14,757 nt of DNA from Candidatus Aenigmatarchaeota archaeon. GTDB taxonomy: Archaea; Aenigmatarchaeota; Aenigmatarchaeia; QMZS01. The stretch spans positions 1-14,757 of the forward strand of contig QMZS01000015.1 in assembly GCA_003663295.1 (NCBI GenBank), read 5' to 3'. Every line of letters begins with the position of its first letter. Within the stretch, counting starts at the first letter, position 1. Shown here in pieces: positions 1-5,890 of the stretch. The notes below the pieces were generated by a model that worked only from the letters and a program-made list of their open reading frames with translations, was not told where the DNA came from and ran no database searches. The position numbers were made by a program, and so were the translations under genes.

Positions 1-123
1 ATAATCATTTGATAATATTTCTTAAGATAATCATTTGATAATATTTCTTAAGATAATCATTTGATAATATTTCTTAAGATAATCATTTGATAATATTTCT
101 TAAGATAATCATTTGATAATATT
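1..123. repeat. 26-bp perfect tandem repeat, about 4.7 copies
   Basis: Four identical 26-bp units occupy 1-26, 27-52, 53-78 and 79-104, and a fifth partial copy runs 105-123. I saw no mismatches. Each unit is made of small palindromes: ATCA-TT-TGAT, AATATT and CTTAAG. There are no spacers, so it is not a CRISPR array. The array begins at the first base of the window, so its true length is unknown. It ends five bases before the likely start codon of the glycosidase at 128, so it forms the whole visible upstream region of that gene. It could be a minisatellite, an iteron-like or operator array, or a collapsed or artificial repeat at a contig end. Confidence 0.95.
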
Positions 124-127
124 AGTT

Positions 128-1291
128 ATGGTATTGTTTATTGAAAAGGCAAAAGAAATTATTTTGAATAATAAAATAGATAATGGAATAAGAGCAGGTT
201 ATTATTATCCTGAATTTTGGATAAGAGATGCTCTTATTTCAACGCTTGGAATGGTTGCTTCCGGTGATAAAAATTTGATTGAAATGGCAAGGAGAATTAT
301 AGATGTCGCTTCCAAATATCAGAAATTTACAGGACAAATTCCAAATAAAATTTCTCCTGAAGATAAGGTTTGTTTTGGAGAAGGCGGTTGCGTTGATTCA
401 AGTTTATGGTACCCAATCATGGTTTTAAATTTCTATAAAACCACTAAAGATTTAAATTTCCTTAGAGACCATTATAAAAAAATAAACAAGGCTCTTAACT
501 GGGCTTTATGCCTTGACCAGAATAATGACTGGTTGATTGAGACAAATGAGGGTTCTGATTGGATGGACTTGCTTTTGAGAAGCGGAAGGGTTCTTTATGA
601 TAATGTGCTACTTTACAAAGCTTTGAAGGACGCGGACGAAATAAATGGGATTTTTGGGAAAGAAGAAAGGTTTGGGTGGATTGCGGAAAACCTAAAAGAA
701 AGCATTAATTTATTTTTCTGGCCAACAAAAGAGAGTCTTGAGAAAATAAAAAAAGATTATGGTCATACAGGAATTGAGAAGGATATAGAAATTCTTGGAG
801 AAGAACTGGAAAAAGAAAGAAATTATTATCTTGCGGATTTGGGTTTCAGGAAATTTGATTCAAGATTTGATTCTTTTGCAAACCTGCTTGCGGTTTTGTT
901 TGATGTTGCGGATGATGACAAAAAAAGCAGGATTCTGAATTATATTGAAAATGAAAAAATAGACGAACCTTATCCTCTAAAAGTATTGCACCCGCCGATT
1001 CAACGAAGCGACCCTTTCTGGAATTTTTATTATCGATGGTCGGAGTTGCCTTATTTGCAGGAACCAGGAAACTATCATAATGGGGGTATATGGCCCTTTA
1101 TAGGCGGTTTTTACATTACAACCCTGAAAAAAGAGGGAAGAGATTTTGAGAAGAAATTTGATAAATTAGTTGAAAGTTGCAAACTGGAAAACTGGAGATT
1201 TTCTGAGTGGTTGAATTCAGAAGGAAAACCGATGGGCTCCGCAAACCAGAGTTGGAGTGCGACAATGTTGCTTTATGCTTATTATTATTGA
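128..1291 (+). CDS. (alpha/alpha)6-barrel glycoside hydrolase, amylo-alpha-1,6-glucosidase-like
   Basis: Probably hydrolyses alpha-glucosidic bonds in the cytoplasm: no signal peptide is visible. The protein is 387 residues if it starts at the ATG at 128. A TTG at 113 lies inside the tandem repeat and is less likely, because the family homology begins right after the ATG. Motifs read like the catalytic domain of glycogen debranching enzymes and the related GH100/GH63 barrels: W-I-R-D-A near 31-35; S-D-W-M-D at 143-147 followed by Y-D-N-V-L-L-Y-K-A-L (compare T-W-M-D-A then E-I-N-A-L-W-Y-N-A-L in debranching enzymes; D147 is the likely general acid); Y-H-N-G-G-I-W-P; and a C-terminal F-S-E-W-L then N-Q-S-W-S-A, whose Glu would be the general base. 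The N-terminal sugar-binding domain of full debranching enzymes is absent. A glycogen-synthase-like GT4 gene lies about 2.5 kb downstream. Fold and family are fairly secure, substrate is not. Confidence 0.8.
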   Translation: MVLFIEKAKEIILNNKIDNGIRAGYYYPEFWIRDALISTLGMVASGDKNLIEMARRIIDVASKYQKFTGQIPNKISPEDKVCFGEGGCVDSSLWYPIMVLNFYKTTKDLNFLRDHYKKINKALNWALCLDQNNDWLIETNEGSDWMDLLLRSGRVLYDNVLLYKALKDADEINGIFGKEERFGWIAENLKESINLFFWPTKESLEKIKKDYGHTGIEKDIEILGEELEKERNYYLADLGFRKFDSRFDSFANLLAVLFDVADDDKKSRILNYIENEKIDEPYPLKVLHPPIQRSDPFWNFYYRWSELPYLQEPGNYHNGGIWPFIGGFYITTLKKEGRDFEKKFDKLVESCKLENWRFSEWLNSEGKPMGSANQSWSATMLLYAYYY

Positions 1292-1308
1292 GATTTTAAA
1301 CTATTTAA

Positions 1309-1739
1309 AGTTTTATATATTATTTTAGGGTACTGAAATATCTTGATAGGGTATTGGAGAGTCTTCTTTCTGCAGGGAATGTAAAAAAACAGCCAAATTA
1401 TATTTTCCAAGATAGAGGTAGTTATTATTTGAAGGGATGGGCAAATTTGAATGAAGCTGAAGAATTTCTTAGAAAAAATTTGAATCTCGAGGTTTAATCT
1501 TAGAATATGAAATAATTAAGGAAGAAGATAATGATACCGAACCCAAATTGTTTATAGATAGAATAATTCTTGAGGGTAGGATTAGGGTGTTTAATGTAAG
1601 CTATGATCCATTAACTGATTTAATCATATCAAAAGATTATAAACCTACCTTGTTTTATAGAGGTATGGTGAATTATGACCCAAAAGTTGAGGATATTCTA
1701 GATAAATCCGATAAAATTTTATATAAGTCTTTGTATTAA
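1309..1739 (+). pseudogene. frameshifted small gene of unknown family
   Basis: Two consecutive open frames look like halves of one protein. Frame 1 is open from 1309 to a TAA at 1495-1497 and reads as a charged, helical segment ending A-E-E-F-L-R-K-N-L-N-L-E. Frame 3 is open from 1473 and continues L-E-Y-E-I-I-K-E-E-D to the stop at 1737-1739. One missing base near 1473-1495 would join them into roughly 130 residues. The first half has no ATG, only a TTG at 1354, and the second has none near its beginning (TTG at 1548). A TATA-like TTTTATATAT lies at 1311-1320. It may be a decayed gene, a sequencing indel, or two very small genes. I recognise no family. Apart from this, 1292-1775 holds nothing I can identify. 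Confidence 0.45.
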
Positions 1740-1775
1740 GAATATAATTTACCTAAAAATATTATTTTATGTTGA

Positions 1776-2363
1776 TTAGATAATTCTCTTAAAAGTTTTA
1801 TTCCATTTCCGTCCTTTTTCATCCATGCGTTTTTCAAGTATTGTTGCAATTAAGGCATTTTTCTGTATTTTTTTATCTGTGTTCCAGAATTCTTTTACCC
1901 AATATTCATCGCCGGAAAGAATCTGTTGAGTACCTGTAAGATAAATTTCAACATCGCCAAATGCCAAAGTTTTCTCAAAATAGTTCCTGTCAAGAATTTC
2001 ATAAACAGGAGTTTCAATAGTTAATTCATCAAAATCATAACCTTCCAATTTATAATAGCCAGGCATTTTCCATTTTTCTTCTATATTTATTTTTCTTAGG
2101 TGACCCAGATATTCTTCAATTATCACTTTTTTCCATACATCAAATTCTCCGGTTTCATAAAGTTCAATAGTATGACCTTCATCACCTTCAATATATTTAG
2201 ACCATTCATACCCATCTTTAGATTCTTCCCGTATTTCATAGGTTGTGTTGAAGGGATAGATGATAGGGGTATGAATAAAAAGAGTGTTGGAAAAAGGAAT
2301 GGCTAATAATAATTCTTTATCTTCAATGGGTTTTCTTTTTCTGAAATAATCCTTCATATCCAT
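1776..2363 (-). CDS. hypothetical protein, 195 aa
   Basis: I do not recognise the family. The protein is soluble-looking and acidic, rich in Glu, Tyr and Ile, with no signal peptide or membrane segment. A central part reads like alternating strands (G-Y-Y-K-L-E-G-Y-D-F-D-E-L-T-I-E), and the C-terminus is basic (K-R-M-D-E-K-G-R-K-W-N-K). Two in-frame ATGs lie close together, at 2361-2363 and 2355-2357, so the start could be two residues shorter. The gene diverges from the MFS gene across a 111-bp gap that must hold both promoters. Length and amino-acid composition look like a real gene, and the opposite strand has only a short shadow frame. Confidence 0.7.
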   Translation of the reverse strand: MDMKDYFRKRKPIEDKELLLAIPFSNTLFIHTPIIYPFNTTYEIREESKDGYEWSKYIEGDEGHTIELYETGEFDVWKKVIIEEYLGHLRKINIEEKWKMPGYYKLEGYDFDELTIETPVYEILDRNYFEKTLAFGDVEIYLTGTQQILSGDEYWVKEFWNTDKKIQKNALIATILEKRMDEKGRKWNKTFKRII

Positions 2364-2450
2364 ACAATTGTTTATTAGGAATTAATTTATTGTTTTATTT
2401 TTTGCCTGATTTTAACCCTATTTATAGGTTATTATCTTTTAATTTCAGCA

Positions 2451-2462
2451 TATTTTATAATT
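2451..2462 (+). promoter_or_regulatory. TATA box of the MFS gene
   Basis: TATTTTATAATT lies about 20 nt before the ATG at 2475, the spacing expected for an archaeal TATA box serving a leaderless or near-leaderless transcript. No Shine-Dalgarno sequence precedes the ATG. Confidence 0.5.
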
Positions 2463-2474
2463 TGGAATAAATAT

Positions 2475-3659
2475 ATGAACCAAAAAATTAAAGGGAATTT
2501 GCCGATAATTATTCTTATTTTACTTTCATCTTTGGGCGTTATCGCCGGTTCTTTTATAGCTCCAATTGAAGTTAGGTTTATTCAGTCTCTCACCCATAAC
2601 CCTATATTAATAGGTCTTACCTTTTCAATAGGAACTTTTTTCATGTTTATCTTCTCTTTATATCTTGGAAGAAAAAGTGTGGTGATAGGAAAGAGAAGAA
2701 TATTATTTATCGGTCTTTTAACAGGACTTTTTTATCCATTGATCTATGCTACTTCCTTAACAGTTTTTCAGTATATGTTTGGAAGGGTTGCGTGGGCTTT
2801 GGCGTGTGTAGCATCTGGAACCATGATAAATGCTTTGTTTCAGGATATAATATCAAAAAGAAAAAATATTGCTGAACTTTCAGGATGGTATTATTCAGTT
2901 AGGTCTATAGCAGGGACTGTAGGTGCGGTAGCAGGCGGGTTTATTGCGGATTTTTATGGGTTGTTAATACCTTATTATTTGGTAATTGCGGCTTATTTAA
3001 TTTCTCTTGCGCTTTTTTTAAGTTTTATGAAACCAATGGAAGAAGAAAAATCAAATGTTGAACCGCAAAAAATTTCAGTAAGTTTGAAAGATATAATTTC
3101 AAATCCATTTCTTTTTTTGAGGTTTTTTACTGAAGGTATAACGCAGTCTCATTGGGTGATGGAACCAATACTTTTCCCTTTGATTCTGTATGCTATGACC
3201 GGAACAAATGCTGCTACAGGTGTGGTTTTTGGAGCTATGGGTGTTCTTGCGATGATTTCAAATCCATTAGCTGGGAAATTAATAGATAAAACTTCTCCAA
3301 TTACTGGATTGAAAATAGCCTTTATATTATATACTTTTTCTTTGCTTTTTCTTTCGTTATCGAGGAATTTTATACCGTTTATTATAGGCGCTGTTATTCT
3401 TTCGCTTGGAAAAACATTTAATGGACCTTCCATGAATAAAATAGAAACAGAGAACATTAAAAATGAATACAGGGGGGAATATTTGAGTTATTTTAATATT
3501 TATGATGTATTAACAGGAACCCTGGCTGCTTTTATTGTTGGTGTATTATTGGTATATTTCACACCACATCAGATTTTGTTTTTATTTGCCATCTTTACAG
3601 CAGTTGGTTTTATTGGGGGTATGATTCTTTTCAAAATGAAACTTGAGGCAAAAAAATAA
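2475..3659 (+). CDS. major facilitator superfamily (MFS) transporter
   Basis: An integral membrane carrier of 394 residues, the usual length for a 12-helix MFS protein. Hydrophobic helices run from about residue 8 to the C-terminus, with a hydrophilic central loop around 190-210 (K-P-M-E-E-E-K-S-N-V-E-P-Q-K) that separates the two six-helix halves. The loop between helices 2 and 3 carries a degenerate MFS signature, L-G-R-K-S-V-V-I-G-K-R-R, replacing the common G-x-x-x-D-R-x-G-R-R. Repeat-like G-x-x-x-G segments in the helices are typical of the superfamily. The substrate cannot be read from the sequence; sugar or drug efflux are both possible. The gene stands alone on its strand and is followed by a hairpin and then the glycosyltransferase. 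Confidence 0.88.
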   Translation: MNQKIKGNLPIIILILLSSLGVIAGSFIAPIEVRFIQSLTHNPILIGLTFSIGTFFMFIFSLYLGRKSVVIGKRRILFIGLLTGLFYPLIYATSLTVFQYMFGRVAWALACVASGTMINALFQDIISKRKNIAELSGWYYSVRSIAGTVGAVAGGFIADFYGLLIPYYLVIAAYLISLALFLSFMKPMEEEKSNVEPQKISVSLKDIISNPFLFLRFFTEGITQSHWVMEPILFPLILYAMTGTNAATGVVFGAMGVLAMISNPLAGKLIDKTSPITGLKIAFILYTFSLLFLSLSRNFIPFIIGAVILSLGKTFNGPSMNKIETENIKNEYRGEYLSYFNIYDVLTGTLAAFIVGVLLVYFTPHQILFLFAIFTAVGFIGGMILFKMKLEAKK

Positions 3660-3696
3660 AAAATCTATTTAATATCGTTTATCCCCTGCATATAAA

Positions 3697-3721
3697 TCCA
3701 CCCCAAATTTTTATTGGTGGA
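3697..3721 (+). terminator. hairpin between MFS and glycosyltransferase genes
   Basis: TCCACC at 3697-3702 pairs with GGTGGA at 3716-3721 around a 13-nt AT-rich loop. An alternative pairing uses CCAA with TTGG. It lies 38 bp past the MFS stop and about 50 bp before the next TATA box, so termination or an operator are both possible. There is no strong T tract directly after it. Confidence 0.3.
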
Positions 3722-3770
3722 CGAAATATTATGATGAAATAATAAATTTTTTATTTTAATCAATATTTAT

Positions 3771-3781
3771 TATACTATATA
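3771..3781 (+). promoter_or_regulatory. TATA box of the glycosyltransferase gene
   Basis: TATACTATATA is centred about 21 nt before the ATG at 3798, matching archaeal promoter spacing for a leaderless mRNA. Confidence 0.5.
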
Positions 3782-3797
3782 CCAAAGTTATATAATT

Positions 3798-5042
3798 ATG
3801 AAGATTGCTTATTTTGTGTGGGAGTATCCGCCGTTGATGGTTGGAGGTCTCGGCACTTATGCTTCGCAGGTTGCTCCAAGGCTTGCAAAGTTTGGCAATG
3901 ATATCACGGTTTTTACTTTGAATGATGGAACCCTTAAAACAAGCGAACAGATGGGTGATGTAAAAGTGCACAGACCAAATATTATCAGAGCTAAAGAAAT
4001 GTTGAATTTGATTGTAAGCGAAAATTTGCATAATTGGGGTGAATATTTGAGTTTTTTTAACAAAATATTTTCTTATAATTATCTTTCTGCGGCGAAATTT
4101 TTAAATGAAACTTTAAAAAATGAGAAATATGATTTGGTTGTGGTTCATGATTGGTTATCTGCAATTGCAGGACTTATAATTAAACAGGATACTGATTTGC
4201 CTATTGTTTTTCATATGCATTCAACTGAGCAGCAAAGAGTTGGCGGAGGGAGTCCAACAATAAGAAGTTTTGAAAGAGAGATGGCGGAGCAGGCTGATTC
4301 CATCATTACAGTTTCTTATGCAATGAAAGAACATTTAATAGAATTGGGTTATCCCGAAGAAAAAATAAATGTTGTATGGAACGGGTGCGATACTGATAAA
4401 TATAAATTAGAAAATGTGAACTGGGATTTAGTGGATGAATTAAAAAAGAAATATAAAATTAAGGAAGATGAAAAAGTTGTGTTCTTTGTTGGAAGATTGA
4501 CTTGGATTAAAGGTGCGGAAAGTTTAGTGCGAGGATTTCCCTTGGTTTTAGAAGAATATCCAAACACAAGATTGATTGTTTTAGGTAAAGGAGAACAACA
4601 ACAAAGTATTGAGGAACTTGTGAAGGGAAATGGAATGGAAGATAAGGTTGTTGTGAGGTCTGAGTTTGTTTCTGAGGAAGAGAGAATTGCGCATTATGCT
4701 TTATCAGACCTTGTTGTTTTCCCAAGTACTGCGGAACCTTTTGGTATTGTTTCACTTGAAGGAATGTGCCTGAAGAAACCTGTGATTGTTGGGGCAAGCG
4801 GTATATCTGGATTTAGGGAACAGGTTATTAATAGCGGAGATGAGCAAACCGGAGTTCATGTTGATGGGAGAAGTTATGAAGATATTGCTTGGGGGATAAA
4901 AGAAGTTCTAAAAGATGATAATAAAGCTAAGGAAATGGGCGAGAGAGGAAGGAAGAGAGCTGAGGTGATTTTTAACCTTGACAGGGTAGCTTCAGAGACC
5001 TTGAGCGTGTATAATAAAGCTGTTGATAATAAGAGTAAATAA
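3798..5042 (+). CDS. family 4 glycosyltransferase, glycogen-synthase-like
   Basis: A cytosolic GT-B glycosyltransferase that probably moves glucose from a nucleotide sugar to a glucan or another acceptor. The 414 residues are the normal GT4 length. The N-terminal domain has E-Y-P-P-L-M-V-G-G-L-G-T-Y (residues 9-21), the glycine loop that contacts the donor phosphate. The C-terminal donor domain shows G-R-L-T-W-I-K-G (232-239; R233 and K238 are the likely phosphate-binding pair) and the retaining EX7E motif E-P-F-G-I-V-S-L-E (E313 and E321). The H-M-H-S-T-E segment and the overall pattern resemble archaeal GT4/GT5 glycogen synthases more than cell-surface mannosyltransferases. The debranching-like glycosidase at 128-1291 supports a storage-glucan role, but this is inference. 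GT4 family is certain; exact product is not. Confidence 0.9.
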   Translation: MKIAYFVWEYPPLMVGGLGTYASQVAPRLAKFGNDITVFTLNDGTLKTSEQMGDVKVHRPNIIRAKEMLNLIVSENLHNWGEYLSFFNKIFSYNYLSAAKFLNETLKNEKYDLVVVHDWLSAIAGLIIKQDTDLPIVFHMHSTEQQRVGGGSPTIRSFEREMAEQADSIITVSYAMKEHLIELGYPEEKINVVWNGCDTDKYKLENVNWDLVDELKKKYKIKEDEKVVFFVGRLTWIKGAESLVRGFPLVLEEYPNTRLIVLGKGEQQQSIEELVKGNGMEDKVVVRSEFVSEEERIAHYALSDLVVFPSTAEPFGIVSLEGMCLKKPVIVGASGISGFREQVINSGDEQTGVHVDGRSYEDIAWGIKEVLKDDNKAKEMGERGRKRAEVIFNLDRVASETLSVYNKAVDNKSK

Positions 5043-5084
5043 TTAATTTTTGTTAATTATGGGCCTGTGGTCTAGTTGGTTAGG

Positions 5085-5126
5085 TCAGTTTTTCTTTGGT
5101 TTAGATTGAAGGAAAATCTGTGATAA
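5085..5126 (+). other. tRNA-Val intron 1 (D arm, between positions 23 and 24)
   Basis: This 42-nt insert splits the 3' strand of the D stem. A bulge-helix-bulge fold can be drawn: central helix GTTA (5079-5082) with TGAT (5121-5124, including two G-U pairs), three-base bulges GG|T and AA|A, each cut after its second base, and an inner helix CAG/CTG (5086-5088 with 5118-5120) that continues through T-rich/A-rich pairing to a loop near 5099-5106. Cutting there restores GTCT pairing with GGAC. The outer helix looks weak. Confidence 0.75.
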
Positions 5127-5161
5127 ACGTCGCCTTGACATGGCGGAGATCCCCAGTTCAA

Positions 5162-5223
5162 CTGAGCTTTTCTTTCTTAAAAAGAAATAAAAGTTCAAGC
5201 AAAAGAAAGAAAAAATTTGGAAA
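5162..5223 (+). other. tRNA-Val intron 2 (T loop, near positions 58-60)
   Basis: About 62 nt interrupt the T loop after T-T-C-A-A. The insert folds on itself through an 11-bp stem, 5168-5178 with 5203-5213. Removing it gives a normal seven-base T loop closed by CCCAG/CTGGG. The exact ends are uncertain by one or two bases: T-T-C (5157-5159) can pair with G-A-A (5220-5222) as a relaxed three-base-pair central helix with cuts near 5162/5163 and 5224/5225, but no strict four-base-pair bulge-helix-bulge fits. Confidence 0.65.
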
Positions 5224-5329
5224 ATCTGGGCGGGCCCATATAGCACTATAAACCGGTATTCAATAGAGATTTATAATATAAAAAATTATTTTAAAATTCG
5301 AAAATAATTAAAGCCTATAAAACCAAAAA

Positions 5330-5575
5330 TTAAATGCTTTTTAGCAGACTATTGCAGTCTTTAGTTATTGAATCACATGCTTTTTCTATTGATTTCTTTG
5401 CATTTTTTCCTTCAATGAGTAGTTGCATATTATCTAAAAATGGATGTTTTGAGCCATAAGCGGCTCTTTTTACATCTTTTTCTTCCCAGAGCCTATCAAC
5501 CAGCAAGTTAAGTAGGGTTGAGGTTTCTTCTGTTTCCAAAACAGTCATATCTTCTTTATTTTCTACAATTTTCAT
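5330..5575 (-). CDS. rpoL: DNA-directed RNA polymerase subunit L (Rpo11)
   Basis: The small assembly subunit of archaeal RNA polymerase, which pairs with subunit D in the platform equivalent to the bacterial alpha dimer. It has 81 residues, slightly shorter than the usual 90-95. The diagnostic core is S-T-L-L-N-L-L followed by A-A-Y-G-S-K-H-P-F-L-D-N, matching the T-L-L-N-L-L ... A-A-Y-x-x-x-H-P-L-L pattern of the family, and then a C-terminal amphipathic helix K-K-S-I-E-K-A-C-D-S-I. I chose the ATG at 5573-5575: the frame stays open to 5770, but that extension is antisense to the uL11-like gene and does not resemble RpoL. The start codon is only 25 bp from the divergent start at 5601. Confidence 0.85.
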   Translation of the reverse strand: MKIVENKEDMTVLETEETSTLLNLLVDRLWEEKDVKRAAYGSKHPFLDNMQLLIEGKNAKKSIEKACDSITKDCNSLLKSI

Positions 5576-5600
5576 ATAATAATTTAAAATTAAATAATTA
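5576..5600. promoter_or_regulatory. 25-bp divergent promoter between rpoL and the uL11-like gene
   Basis: Only 25 AT-rich bases separate the two divergent start codons. TATA-like stretches are CATATAATAATTTA (5573-5586, serving the plus gene) and the ATTTAATTTTAAA read on the minus strand (about 5585-5597, serving rpoL). With leaderless transcripts, each promoter must overlap the first codons of the other gene, so the two could interfere with or balance each other. Confidence 0.45.
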
Positions 5601-5843
5601 ATGGCAACAATATCAGAATTGATAAAGAAAGCGGGCAACTTTGCGAAACTTTCGAGTAAAGACAAAAAAGAAGAGGTGATGGGAGACATTTCTATGGAAA
5701 AGATCAAGGAGATGGCTAAAAACCGGGAAATTCCCGGGAATACCGTGGAAGCAAGAATAAGGCAAATCATTGGTTCATGCGTCTCTTACAGAATCACCAT
5801 AGATGGAAAAGATCCAAGAGAATTAACGCAATATCCAGATTGA
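5601..5843 (+). CDS. ribosomal protein uL11, C-terminal RNA-binding domain only
   Basis: The 80 residues align with the C-terminal domain of archaeal/eukaryotic uL11, which binds the GTPase-centre region of 23S rRNA. Matching blocks are S-E-L-I-K-K-A-G (compare A-L-L-K-K-A-G), V-M-G-D-I-S-M-E-K-I-K-E-M-A-K (compare V-G-D-L-T-M-E-Q-V-I-K-I-A-K), N-T-V-E-A (compare N-S-L-E/K-A-A) and I-G-S-C-V-S-x-x-I-T-I-D-G-K-D-P-R-E-L, very close to the archaeal G-T-C-V-S-M-G-V-T-I-E-G-K-D-P-K-E-V. The about 70-residue N-terminal domain, which contacts factors and the stalk base, is absent; an in-frame stop at 5580 rules out extension. It starts exactly at the domain boundary. It could be the only uL11, a paralogue, or a remnant. 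It is not next to the usual L1/L10/L12 genes. Confidence 0.75.
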   Translation: MATISELIKKAGNFAKLSSKDKKEEVMGDISMEKIKEMAKNREIPGNTVEARIRQIIGSCVSYRITIDGKDPRELTQYPD

Positions 5844-5890
5844 AATAATTTATTTGTTTGAATATTCTAATTTATTTAGTGGATTAATTT

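Larger units (their letters stand above)
5061..5238 (+). tRNA. tRNA-Val (GAC) with two non-canonical introns
   Basis: Exon 1 is 5061-5084, exon 2 about 5127-5161 and exon 3 about 5224-5238, giving a 74-nt mature tRNA without encoded CCA. The acceptor stem is GGGCCTG (5061-5067) with CGGGCCC (5231-5237), discriminator A5238. The spliced D arm is GTCT / A-G-T-T-G-G-T-T-A / GGAC. The anticodon stem is TCGCC/GGCGG around the loop TTGACAT (5135-5141), anticodon GAC at 5137-5139. The T stem is CCCAG (5152-5156) with CTGGG (5226-5230). Without splicing, the D arm and T arm cannot form. The canonical 37/38 site is not interrupted. The gene begins 18 bp after the glycosyltransferase stop. Amino-acid identity follows from the anticodon. 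Confidence 0.88.

Noticed and set aside
1..123. CRISPR array
   Set aside because: The units are directly adjacent with no unique spacers, so this is a plain tandem repeat.
113..127. TTG start for the glycosidase at 113
   Set aside because: It lies inside the tandem repeat and adds only M-I-I-L-V before a proper ATG at 128.
2100..2306. Plus-strand frame opposite the unknown 195-aa gene
   Set aside because: Phe- and Ile-rich shadow composition; the minus-strand frame is longer and looks more protein-like.
3731..3737. ATGATGA as a possible box C of a C/D guide RNA
   Set aside because: No CTGA box D or internal C'/D' pair follows within a plausible distance.
5576..5770. N-terminal extension of the rpoL frame up to 5770
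   Set aside because: It is the antisense of the uL11-like gene, is hydrophobic and unlike RpoL, and the ATG at 5573-5575 gives the normal RpoL beginning.
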